Under the pieces are notes generated by a model that was not told the origin of the DNA, made no database searches, and saw nothing but the letters and a program-made list of their open reading frames with translations. Below, piece after piece: positions 1 through 8,900 of a stretch of 64,000 bases of DNA (positions within the stretch are counted from its first letter, which is position 1; each line of letters starts with the position of its first letter). The stretch is from contig CAYJKC010000005.1 of the NCBI GenBank assembly GCA_964370675.1, positions 32,398 through 96,397 on the forward strand. The letters are read 5' to 3'. Position numbers and translations under genes: made by a program. The stretch is from CAYJAD01 sp964370675 (GTDB taxonomy: Bacteria; Desulfobacterota; Desulfovibrionia; Desulfovibrionales; Desulfovibrionaceae).

Positions 1-187
1 CTTGCCCAAGGCATTTTTCACGTACAGTATCTACAAAAGTTTTAACAACCTTAAAGTTAACATCAGCCTCAAGCAAGGCTAAGCGCACCTCACGAAGACC
101 ATCTTGAATATTGTCTTCTGTAAGCTGCCCACGCCCACTAAAACTGCGAAATACAGTTGAAAGTCTATCTGAAAGGCTCTCAAACAT
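1..187 (-). CDS. ffh: Signal recognition particle protein Ffh, N-terminal fragment
   Basis: The minus-strand reading frame starts with ATG at 187 and runs off the left edge, giving 62 residues (MFESLSDRLSTVF..., then ...LREVRLALLEADVN). This is the N-terminal helical bundle of Ffh, the SRP GTPase that binds signal sequences and 4.5S RNA and delivers ribosomes to FtsY at the membrane. The G domain and M domain lie outside the window. A good ribosome binding site (TGAGG, 193-197) sits 5 bases before the ATG, which fixes the start. The gene is divergent from dgt. Identity is clear from the conserved LREVRLALLEADVN block even though only about an eighth of the protein is visible. Confidence 0.93.
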   Translation of the reverse strand, partial: MFESLSDRLSTVFRSFSGRGQLTEDNIQDGLREVRLALLEADVNFKVVKTFVDTVREKCLGQ

Positions 188-224
188 GCTAACCTCAAGT
201 CATTAAATTATTATGCAAAGGTGC

Positions 225-254
225 ATCATTAGAGGACTTTTAAGCATTTGTCAA
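225..254 (-). promoter_or_regulatory. Predicted sigma-70 promoter of ffh
   Basis: On the minus strand, TTGACA (254-249, perfect -35) is followed after 18 bases by AATGAT (230-225, a moderate -10). Transcription would begin about 30 bases upstream of the ffh start codon. Found by eye from consensus match and spacing only. Confidence 0.5.
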
Positions 255-380
255 GGCAGAACCATAAAACAAAAAATGACTAAGACTTGACAAATTGCTT
301 TATAAATAGCAAGCTTAATTAATCACGAGAGAATAAATATATATATTTAATGCAATAAAAACTATGACCGAGGTATGATT

Positions 381-1724
381 ATGCCCCCAACGTGGGATCA
401 AATTTGGCAAGAACGCCGCGAAATGCCACCCGACCGCTTAAACGATGTGCGCTCCCCTTGGGAGCGTGATTATGCACGTATTATCCACTCCGCAGCTTTT
501 AGACGTTTGCAGTCTAAAACCCAAGTTCTTGATCTTGGGCAAAGTGATTTTTATCGCACAAGGCTTACCCATTCCATGGAAGTGGCGCAAGTAAGCAATG
601 GTCTACTTAAATTTCTCGCAGGTAAATATGCAAAAAGCCCCATAGCGCATGCTCTACCTGATGCGCACCTCTTGGTTGCAATTTGCCTTGCACATGACCT
701 AGGTCACCCACCTTTTGGACATGGAGGTGAAGTAGCGCTTAACCTCTGTATGCGCGAATATGGCGGATTTGAAGGCAATGGACAGACAGTTCGTATTTTG
801 TCATTGCTTGAGCAATATACAGCCAAGCATGGTTTAAATCCCACTCGTAGGCTTTTATTGGGTGTGCTTAAATATCCTGCAGCATATAGTGAACTTGTCA
901 ATGAAAAAGCCTATGTGCAAAATACTGCACCCCAACGCTGGTTATTTCAAACCAGTGGTCAAAAGCCGCCCAAATGCTACCATGACACAGAAAAAGAAGT
1001 TATTGACTGGGTCTTAGAACCCATTGGGGATGATCGCAAAATGTTTTGCAGTACGGTGGATTTATCAAGTAATGGCAAAGAACAGCATAAAAAAACAAAA
1101 TATATGTCGCTTGATGCATCCATTATGAATATTGCCGATGATATTTCATATGCTCTGCATGACCTAGAAGATGCCACCTCCATAGGCATGCTTACACGTG
1201 ATATGTGGCATGAATTTATTGAAGGTAAAGAAGAAATTTTTGAGCATTGCAACCTCACATCAAATGAAGTTGCTGAAGATCTTTTTGGCACAGAAAGCTA
1301 TAAACGCAAAAGGCGTATTGGTGCACTCGTGCATTATTTAATTACCCATAGTTTGATTGAAAAAAATAATATAAATAGCTCTTGCCCGCTTGTATCATAT
1401 AGCGCAAAACTTGAACCTAGTGCAGAAAAGTTGCAAAAACTCATGGGTGATTTAGTATTAAAACACGTTATCTGGTCACCTAATGTGCAATTGCAAGAAT
1501 TTAGAGGCAGAAAGATGGTGGTGGAGCTCTTTGACGTTTTTACTACTGATCCCCAAAAACTATTACCCCTTGAGGTACAAAAAGTTTTTAATAATCAAGA
1601 TTGCCAAACTACACGCATGCGCGTTGTGTGTGATTACATTGCCTGTATGACTGATGCCCACGCTGCAAGATTACATGACAAACTATTTTCAGCTGGAAAA
1701 GGCTCTGTTTTTGACAAGCTTTAG
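381..1724 (+). CDS. dgt: Deoxyguanosinetriphosphate triphosphohydrolase-like HD-domain protein
   Basis: HD-superfamily dNTP triphosphohydrolase, which cleaves dNTPs to the nucleoside and tripolyphosphate. Counting from the upstream ATG at 375, the metal-binding pattern is visible: the R43/R44 region, H66 in RLTHSMEV, H107-D108 in AHDLGHPPFGH and a later D in NIADDISYALHDLED. The length (447 residues) fits the family. Two in-frame ATGs exist, at 375 and 381. The ribosome binding site GAGG (370-373) is one base before the first but seven before the second, so 381 is the better start. It stands alone on the plus strand and is closed by a bidirectional terminator. Whether its preferred substrate is dGTP cannot be read from sequence. 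Confidence 0.9.
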   Translation: MPPTWDQIWQERREMPPDRLNDVRSPWERDYARIIHSAAFRRLQSKTQVLDLGQSDFYRTRLTHSMEVAQVSNGLLKFLAGKYAKSPIAHALPDAHLLVAICLAHDLGHPPFGHGGEVALNLCMREYGGFEGNGQTVRILSLLEQYTAKHGLNPTRRLLLGVLKYPAAYSELVNEKAYVQNTAPQRWLFQTSGQKPPKCYHDTEKEVIDWVLEPIGDDRKMFCSTVDLSSNGKEQHKKTKYMSLDASIMNIADDISYALHDLEDATSIGMLTRDMWHEFIEGKEEIFEHCNLTSNEVAEDLFGTESYKRKRRIGALVHYLITHSLIEKNNINSSCPLVSYSAKLEPSAEKLQKLMGDLVLKHVIWSPNVQLQEFRGRKMVVELFDVFTTDPQKLLPLEVQKVFNNQDCQTTRMRVVCDYIACMTDAHAARLHDKLFSAGKGSVFDKL

Positions 1725-1791
1725 CAATATAACTCTTAATGATTAAACCAGATAATACCACATACTGCTAGCTTCAAGTAAATGTTGTAAA

Positions 1792-1814
1792 AAAAGCCGC
1801 TATACGCGGCTTTT
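1792..1814. terminator. Bidirectional intrinsic terminator between dgt and the cheX-like gene
   Basis: A perfect 9-bp stem, AAAAGCCGC (1792-1800) and GCGGCTTTT (1806-1814), with a 5-base loop. It has A-rich and T-rich flanks so it can serve both convergent genes. Confidence 0.85.
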
Positions 1815-1867
1815 AATAACTAACATAAAAGTCAACAATCACATATTTTTACTATATATCTAATGAA

Positions 1868-2338
1868 TTACATTTCAAATCCAAATTCAACCACACATTG
1901 ACCTTCAGGTAACTGGAATGGAATTACAACAATAGCAGACTTAGTATCATGTACTACAACATGCCCTACACCTTGAAGCATCTTAGGTGTTGAACCATCA
2001 AAGATTACTCCCTCTACAGCCATACGGCGTCTGGCATCACCAGACACAATATTGACAATTTCGCCAACCACTTCATTTAAGCTTTGTGCATCTTCTATAT
2101 CTTCACCAAGCATATTTTTTGCAATACATTTAGCCCCTAAATCATTAAAACTCATAGCAATACTACCCTTATTGCTTGTTTTTGTACAATTGGCACAGAT
2201 ATATGCAGTATATTCACCAAGTGCTATAGTATCTTTTTTAATAAAAGGTTTGCCTGCTACGGCCTCACATTGAGCCATAACATTAAGCACATGCGCCGTA
2301 GATTGAACAAATATTGTCTTTAAAGTTTTTATGTCCAT
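1868..2338 (-). CDS. CheX/CheC-family chemotaxis phosphatase-like protein
   Basis: A 156-residue protein of the CheC/CheX/FliY phosphatase fold, which dephosphorylates CheY-P. The family's active-site pattern E-x2-N is present at E93 and N96 (NEVVGEIVNIVSG), followed by the usual ARRRM stretch. The central segment (about 35-80) and the C-terminal beta strands match the length of single-domain CheX. An AGAGG ribosome binding site lies just upstream of the ATG. No chemotaxis genes flank it, so it is an orphan here. CheX could act in flagellar chemotaxis or on another response regulator; the sequence does not decide. Cys48 and Cys51 in CANC could be a small metal or redox site but are not a family hallmark. 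Confidence 0.82.
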   Translation of the reverse strand: MDIKTLKTIFVQSTAHVLNVMAQCEAVAGKPFIKKDTIALGEYTAYICANCTKTSNKGSIAMSFNDLGAKCIAKNMLGEDIEDAQSLNEVVGEIVNIVSGDARRRMAVEGVIFDGSTPKMLQGVGHVVVHDTKSAIVVIPFQLPEGQCVVEFGFEM

Positions 2339-2499
2339 AAAGGCCTCTTAATAGGGGTTAAGCAACAATAATAATAAAAAAATCCATCACTGTATAAATT
2401 TTATAATTCATACACTACTAATATATAAGCCTATTAGGCTAAAAAACACAATAAGATGCGCACGTTTTTCACATTTTCATAGTTTATAGCAAATAACAT

Positions 2500-3558
2500 T
2501 TATATATCTATGGTTTTCGTGTTTGCATACTTATTCACTAACTCAAATACCAAAGCATTGCCACAAAAATTTCCTTTAAAAATATTTTCCTTAAAAACCG
2601 GTATTTTTTTCTCAAAATCATGCAATAATGCAGGAAAAAGATTTAGCATTGAAGCTTGCATGCCATAGCATAATTGCTCAATATAATGTGCATTTAATCT
2701 CTGTTCTACCATGGCCATAATAGGCAAACTTAAAATTGGCTTACCAAAATATAATGCCTCTGTCATAAGTGTATGTCCACCGCCCAAGACAACATAAGCA
2801 CAGCTGGCAAGTAAATCTAAAAAAACTTGCTCAGATTTTTGCATAAAAACTACATTGCCTTCACTTCCTTCTGTGCGATTATAGCCAAAAACATAACATG
2901 TACGCTTAGTGGAAGTTTGCAAAAATTCAATTAAACCACGATGAGTAGAATTACTTTGATAAACCAACACGTGGTCTTTATCGCTGGCAGTGCGATCAAG
3001 AACAATATCACGCAAAATGGGAGGCACAATGCGCGCATTATACCGCGGTTTTACTGGTGGCGCATAAAAAGATACAATAAGATTTTGTTCAGTGGGTCTA
3101 AAAAGATAACGGGGGGTTAAACCCTGTAAAAAATAATCAACCCACATATTGCTTGGCAATTGATGTTCACAACAAGTTAAAACGTGTTGATGATCTAGAG
3201 TTAAGCAAGGCAAACCCACCCGTTTAGCAGCGCGAGGAACAAAGTATTCTAAGTCCGTCATGCATACATCTGGTTTAAAATCTTCTATAATTTTTATTAC
3301 TTCTTGAGTTATTTTTTCTCTTTCCCATAAAATAGGTATGGCCTTTGCAACAGTTGCAGTTAGATCAACTTTATAATTTTGAAAAACTGTTCCTAAATTA
3401 GGTACACGCCGTACAGCAAATTCATTATCAAAAACACGCAATGCATCATCATTTGCTACAAAAAGAAATTCATGCTCTTTAAGTTTACGCGCAATGGTGA
3501 GCCCACGCATAGCATGACCATGCCCTGTACCGTGAATACCATATAAAATACGAGCCAT
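2500..3558 (-). CDS. GT-B glycosyltransferase of the MJ1255/VC2487 type
   Basis: A 352-residue protein with an N-terminal Rossmann half beginning ILYGIHGTGHGHAMRG, the glycine/histidine loop of MurG-like and UDP-glycosyltransferase-like GT-B enzymes. The C-terminal half has the donor-binding segment VVLGGGHTLMTEALYFGKPILSLPI. This architecture matches the MJ1255/VC2487 group of uncharacterised glycosyltransferases. The sugar donor and acceptor are unknown. It has no signal peptide or membrane helix and is expected to act at the cytoplasmic face. The start ATG has GAGG nearby and a strong promoter about 60 bases upstream. It is monocistronic, with the CheX-like gene downstream on the same strand after 160 bases. 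Confidence 0.75.
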   Translation of the reverse strand: MARILYGIHGTGHGHAMRGLTIARKLKEHEFLFVANDDALRVFDNEFAVRRVPNLGTVFQNYKVDLTATVAKAIPILWEREKITQEVIKIIEDFKPDVCMTDLEYFVPRAAKRVGLPCLTLDHQHVLTCCEHQLPSNMWVDYFLQGLTPRYLFRPTEQNLIVSFYAPPVKPRYNARIVPPILRDIVLDRTASDKDHVLVYQSNSTHRGLIEFLQTSTKRTCYVFGYNRTEGSEGNVVFMQKSEQVFLDLLASCAYVVLGGGHTLMTEALYFGKPILSLPIMAMVEQRLNAHYIEQLCYGMQASMLNLFPALLHDFEKKIPVFKENIFKGNFCGNALVFELVNKYANTKTIDI

Positions 3559-3615
3559 ATATATCCTCTAAACGTATTGTTCCATGCAAAAAAATCTTTT
3601 TCATGAGGAGTATAG

Positions 3616-3644
3616 ATTGTAACAAAGGCTAGTTTTAAGGTCAA
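3616..3644 (-). promoter_or_regulatory. Strong sigma-70-like promoter of the GT-B glycosyltransferase gene
   Basis: On the minus strand, TTGACC (3644-3639) and TACAAT (3621-3616) are separated by exactly 17 bases. Each matches consensus at 5 of 6 positions. The leader to the start codon at 3558 is about 50 bases. Confidence 0.7.
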
Positions 3645-3881
3645 TGTCAAGACACATAGCAATACATGCGGCAAACATGATTGCAATTTGCATTTTTTTG
3701 CATATGCAGAGCAATTATAAAAAATTTTACCCAACCTTGCGCATTAACATATAAATCTGTGTAATTAAATTGTTGTGTGCAAGGATGATTACTAGCCATA
3801 CCAAGTGTTGCCTTTTTTTTACTTAAAGCATAAACTAACAAAAGTTATACAACTTAATTATCTTAAAAATTGGACTATATT
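3645..3881. other. AT-rich intergenic stretch with no gene seen
   Basis: Together with the promoter above this makes a gap of about 320 bases between the divergent glycosyltransferase and TPR genes. Short minus-strand reading frames cross it but lack ribosome binding sites and recognisable sequence. I see no RNA gene or clear operator. Confidence 0.5.
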
Positions 3882-4472
3882 ATGGATATAAAAGAAGTAC
3901 GCACTCACCTTGGTCGTGTAAAAACATATTATTTACGCAATGAAACAGAGCGCGCCGTTGCTGCCATTGTCATGGGCATTAAGGGCATGGGCAACAAGCC
4001 ATTTCCTTCAGATTTACGCTCAATGGTGCGTGAGGCTGTACAAATGCTTGGTAAGGATGAATCTGTTGTTAAAATTTTAGGCAAAACTGTTATATATCAA
4101 CCCGGTAAAGAGCAAGATATTTTAGCTGCTTTTGCAAAAGTTTATAAAATTTTAAAAGGTGAGGCTGAAACGGAAAACCATGATACAGCCCTTAACAGAA
4201 AGCTTAACATTGATCGCACCCTTAACCAAGGAATGAAGCTACTTGAACAAAATAAAGTTTCAGAAGCTGATGAATGCTTTAATAAAGCCATTGGATTTTA
4301 TAAAGACGAACATTTTCTCTTTGCCATTATCGGCAAAGCTTTGCTAGAAGCAAATCAAGTGCGACGCGCCCTACCTTATCTTAAACGCGCAGCCAAAGTA
4401 AACCCCAAAAATGACGAAGTTCAAGCCATGCTAGTTAAATGCTCTGAACTTCGCGAAAGCATGCAAAAATAA
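3882..4472 (+). CDS. TPR-containing protein of unknown function
   Basis: A 196-residue soluble protein. The N-terminal half (about 1-90) is a conserved helical region starting MDIKEVRTHLGRVKTYY that I cannot name. The C-terminal half (about 110-195) holds TPR-like helices: NQGMKLLEQNKVSEADECFNKAI and GKALLEANQVRRALPYLKRAAKVNP. It has no signal peptide. The frame also opens at a TTG (3870), but the ATG at 3882 is the natural start; its ribosome binding site is weak. It is followed by a strong terminator, so it is probably a single-gene unit. TPR proteins usually scaffold protein complexes; no partner is evident from the neighbours (a glycosyltransferase upstream in the other direction, DNA repair downstream). 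Confidence 0.7.
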   Translation: MDIKEVRTHLGRVKTYYLRNETERAVAAIVMGIKGMGNKPFPSDLRSMVREAVQMLGKDESVVKILGKTVIYQPGKEQDILAAFAKVYKILKGEAETENHDTALNRKLNIDRTLNQGMKLLEQNKVSEADECFNKAIGFYKDEHFLFAIIGKALLEANQVRRALPYLKRAAKVNPKNDEVQAMLVKCSELRESMQK

Positions 4473-4500
4473 TCTACAAACACAAACAAATACAATATAT

Positions 4501-4542
4501 TAAGTGCATAAAAGCTGGAAGGGTTTTATGCACTTATTTTTT
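4501..4542 (+). terminator. Intrinsic terminator after the TPR gene
   Basis: A 13-bp perfect stem, TAAGTGCATAAAA (4501-4513) with TTTTATGCACTTA (4524-4536), a 10-base loop, then six T residues (4537-4542). Confidence 0.9.
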
Positions 4543-4654
4543 ATATCTAACCATAAAATATATAAAAGTTTATTTTTCTCTTGTAAAATACTTGCTTTTT
4601 TCTGGAAAACTTCTAGACTATCAAAAACACTTATTTTTCTAGGGGAAGCAATAT

Positions 4655-5947
4655 ATGTTTTCTGTAAAATATATCCATGCAGCAGATTTGCATCTTGATG
4701 CATCCTTTCGTGGTCTTGAGCGTTCAAGCCAAACTAAGTTTTTGGCAGATGAACTTCGTGCGGCAACCTTCACCGCATTAGACCGCCTTGTGGCATTATG
4801 TGAAAAAGAAAGACCAGATTTTCTTGTCTTAGCAGGTGATATTTATAATGAAGAAGATCAAAGCTTAAAAGCTCAACTTCATGTACGCGATGCTTGCAAA
4901 CGTTTAAATAGTCTTGGAATAAAAGTCTTTATTGCCCACGGTAATCATGACCCTCTATCTTCACGCTTGCAAATGTTAAATTGGCCAGAAGACACTATTA
5001 TTTTTGATGATTCTATACAAAGCCATATCATCAAGCCTGAGGATAAAAATATAGCCGTCGTGCATGGCATAAGTCATGCCAGCGCTCGTGAGTCCCGTAA
5101 TTTAGCGAAATCATTCGTGCGTCTTAATGCCCAAGATTGTAATCACGTTTTTCAATTGGGTGTTTTACATTGTACCCTAGAAAATGTGGCTAAGTCCGAC
5201 CGCTATGCTCCTTGCTCTTTAGAGGATTTAAAAAATGCCAAGCTTGATGCTTGGGCACTTGGACATGTGCATGAGGGCAAAACAATTTGCCAAAACCCAT
5301 TTGTGGCTTACCCCGGCAACACCCAAGGGTTGCATATTAATGAAACAGGAAGCAAAGGTTGCTTGGTGATAACAGTAAAACCCAGTAATGCTGGTAATAA
5401 GTTTGAAATAGAAAGTAAATTTTGCGCACTATCACCAGTCATTTGGCATAGTGTTGAAGTTGCCATTGATGATGTAGAAAGCATTGATGAGGTAGAACAA
5501 CGCATCATCTTTAGCCTTGAGCAAGCCACATCCAATGCCGACCCAAGTTGCAGCACATTAATTATGCGCGTGCGCCTTACTGGACGACTAATACTTGATA
5601 GCGCACTACGTAAGCAAGATTTGTTAGCAGACTTGATAGAACGTATTCGTGCACAATTGCCCACAAAACCATTAGTTTGGTTAAAAGATATAATACTAGC
5701 AACCACTGGCTTAGTTTCCATGGAAGTGCTTAGTAAGCGTGATGATTTACTTGGAGAAACATTACGCCTAGCTCAAGATATTAATAACAATGATGAAGCC
5801 CAAGAAAATTTTATGCAAACTAGTTTAGCTCCACTTTTTGCTCATCATAAGGCTAAGCATATCTTGCAAATTCCAACCCAAGCAGATGCCAATGAGCTTA
5901 TGAAAGAAGCACAGCGCCTTTGTGTAGATATGATGGAGGGTCGCTAA
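4655..5947 (+). CDS. SbcD/YhaO-like DNA repair metallophosphoesterase
   Basis: A 430-residue calcineurin-like nuclease of the YhaO group. All five metallophosphoesterase motifs are present: D11-L-H13, G61-D62, G-N97-H98-D99, H172 and G-H204-V-H206. These bind two Mn ions in Mre11/SbcD nucleases. The C-terminal third (about 270-430) is the capping and partner-binding part. The start has AGGGGA (4641-4646) at ideal spacing. Its stop codon overlaps the ATG of the large ATPase by one base (TAATG), so the two are translationally coupled and form an SbcCD-like complex: a nuclease with an SMC-like ATPase, expected to process DNA ends or hairpins. Classical SbcCD is the alternative, but the partner's features favour YhaN/YhaO. 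Confidence 0.88.
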   Translation: MFSVKYIHAADLHLDASFRGLERSSQTKFLADELRAATFTALDRLVALCEKERPDFLVLAGDIYNEEDQSLKAQLHVRDACKRLNSLGIKVFIAHGNHDPLSSRLQMLNWPEDTIIFDDSIQSHIIKPEDKNIAVVHGISHASARESRNLAKSFVRLNAQDCNHVFQLGVLHCTLENVAKSDRYAPCSLEDLKNAKLDAWALGHVHEGKTICQNPFVAYPGNTQGLHINETGSKGCLVITVKPSNAGNKFEIESKFCALSPVIWHSVEVAIDDVESIDEVEQRIIFSLEQATSNADPSCSTLIMRVRLTGRLILDSALRKQDLLADLIERIRAQLPTKPLVWLKDIILATTGLVSMEVLSKRDDLLGETLRLAQDINNNDEAQENFMQTSLAPLFAHHKAKHILQIPTQADANELMKEAQRLCVDMMEGR

Positions 5948-8900
5948 TGTATATTTCATCATTTCATATAGATGGTTTTGGCATGCTTTCACAAGTAGGC
6001 ATTGAAAAGCTGCCCCAAGGATTATCAGTATTTCTAGGAAAAAACGAAGCCGGAAAATCCACTTGCTTAGATTTCTTTCGCACCATGCTCACAGGCTATC
6101 CTGCCGCACGTAGCAAAAAACAGCATGAACGAAATTATTTGCCATTAAATTCTACCGGACCCGCTGGTGGTTTTTTGTGCCTTGAAACTACACAGCACGG
6201 TCTGGTGCGCCTTACACGTAAGCCACCAAAAAGCAAAGATGAAATCATTTTAACCGATGCCCAAGGGCAAATACTCGACTTAGCCCTATTAGATAGCATT
6301 TTATCTGGTATTACTCGCGATGTATATCGCAATGTTTTTGGATTTAGCCTCAATGAATTACAAGTTTTTGATTCGCTTGATTCAGAAGGCGTGCGCCACG
6401 CTCTTTATGGTGCAAGCTTTGGTATGGGGCTTCGCCCGCCAAGTAAAGTGCTTGAAGAATTAGAAAATTATATGGACAAGCAGTTTAAAAATAGAGGTAA
6501 TAATCCCACTTTAAATGTCGCTTTTCGTAATCTTCAACAAATTCAAACCCAAATTGATGAAGCCCAGAGCCTTTGTGCGCGCTTTGATACTCTTACCCTT
6601 GAAAAAGAAAAACTAGAATCAATCATACAAGATATTCGCACTCAAAAATCAAATTTGGAGAGCTTGCGCCATACTGCAGAAAAACAACTTGGCGTATGGA
6701 GACAATGGGATGAATGGAGATCTATTGAAGGACGTTTGGCGCGTTTAGAAACAGTGCCAGAAACCTTCCCCGAAGATGGTCCTGCCCGTTTAAAACGCGC
6801 TCAAGAGTTAGCACAAGAAGCCACAAGGCGCGTTAATACTCAACAAGACCGTTGTAATAAGCTAGAACAATCCATGGCAGCATTAGAAATAAATTCTGTA
6901 GCCTTAGAACAATTGACATTACTGCAAGGTCTCAGTGAGCGCAAAACCTCTTTCCGCCAAGCTCAAAGTAATTTAGCCCCACAAAGTGCCGCCTTAAAAC
7001 GTAGTGAAGCCGCACTAGAGCAATATTTAGCTGACCTTGGTCCAGATTGGGATTGTGAACGTATTCGCAAGACAGATCGTTCTTTATTTGCCCGTGGAGA
7101 AATGGAACAACAAGCTACAGATTTGCAATCTGCAGAGCAAACCCACTTAGCTGCCATGCATGCTCTTGAAAAAGCAAATTCTGCCGTAGAGCATGCAAAT
7201 TATGAACATACCTTGGCCAAAAATAATTTAGAAAGTTTACCTTATCCAGCATCAAGCCTTAATGACACAGAAAGAGAGCAAGTGCGTCGCAGTATATCCC
7301 ACATAGAAAGCGCACAAAACACCCTAAAAGAAAAACAAGCCGCCCTACAATCGGCTGAGCAGTCTTTCCAGCGTAATCTAAGCCCACTACATATTCGCTT
7401 AACCGATGAAGAAAGTCAGCGCAAAACTATGCAAAGGCTTACTACATTGCTAGAGCAACAAGACAAAGCCCTAAGCCTAGCCGAAGCGTCTGAAAAAGCA
7501 CACAAACTCACCCGTGAAGCCGAACAAAGCGTTGAGCAAGCAAGCGAAGCCGAAGAAATGGCAAGAGCTCGCCTTGAGCGTGCGCGTACCCAAAGCCGTG
7601 AGAACTCAACCAATTCTAAAACTGACCTTGATGCTCGGGCTAAGGCTGTGCGAGCTTTACGCACCATGTATAATAATTTTTGTGCTGAAAAAGAACGCTT
7701 AGCCGAATTAACTGAACGTATTAATACTAGTATTGCACCAGCTCCAGTTAAAAGTTTAGCCCTTATGCTTATGGGTTTTATTATTTTAGGTCTTGGACTT
7801 GCAGGCATTTTGATCCCCATGTACTGGGATATAACAGAAATTCAGCTAACACCACGGCTTATTATTCCACTAAGCCAGTGGTCATCGTATCTCGTAGTGC
7901 TAACAGGTGCGGCATTTTTAGCTGGCGGTTTGCCAAGGTCTGGTCCTGAAACAAAACGTTTTGAATTAGAGCAAAAAGAGCTTGAAGCCCGCGCCAACTC
8001 CATGCGCTTACGCCTCATAGATATGGAAGGCAACATTCAAGAGCAATGCGTGGTAGCACAAGTGCAAGCCGCAGATAATATAACTCTTGATGCAGTGGAG
8101 CTTTTGCTTGAGCGCGAAAGAGAACAATATGCCGCCAATGAACGTCTAAGTGTCGAAATTAGTGGGCTTGATGTCGAATTTAACACCATGCATGAAAAAT
8201 TAAAACAAAAGCGTGAAGCCCTAAACACAGTGCAAAGCGAAGAACAGCAAGCTAGACATCGCTGGCATGATCATCTACGCACACATCACGTGGAAACTAT
8301 ACCGGCGCCAGAGGCAGCCACAACCTTTTTTGCCAGAGTAGAAGCTGCTATTTTAGCCCATTCCAGTTTGCATAATTTACGCGAAGAAATTAACCAACTT
8401 GAACAGCAGATAAATGAATTTAGCCTATTCTTAACTAAAGTTTCACCCATTGCCAATATATTAGAAAAACAAGTTCAGCCCATTACAATGGAAGAAAATC
8501 AAGACAAAAATTCAGAAACAGAGCAAACTGCAGAAGAAATAAAACTTGAACCAATTCCACCTAGTATACATGATATATTGCAAGCTAGTGTGCGCGTGCT
8601 TGAAACTTGTCGTGAGGCCGATGAAATGCAATCTGAACGACTTAAAGCTGAATCATTAGTTCATAATGCTGTTTACAATCGCGATCAGTCTACCAAAAAT
8701 CAAGCTGATGCCATAGCAGCTTTTTCTGCCAGTGAGCAAAATTTAGAGAGTATGCGCACAGCTTGGGTGGAGCGATTGCAAGAGTTAAGCATGGATACGC
8801 AAGTTTCGCCTGCTATGCTACGCACAGCTTTAGATAGTATGGAGCGTTGCTTAGCTGTAGAGCTAGAAATAACAGGTGTAAAAGAAGAAATTCAACGGCT

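Noticed and set aside
287..320. TTGACA (287-292) as a promoter for dgt
   Set aside because: No acceptable -10 lies 16-18 bases downstream; TATAAA at 301 is too close.
3456..3841. Two short minus-strand reading frames upstream of the GT-B gene
   Set aside because: They cross a strong promoter and the start of the glycosyltransferase, have no ribosome binding site and show no protein-like features.
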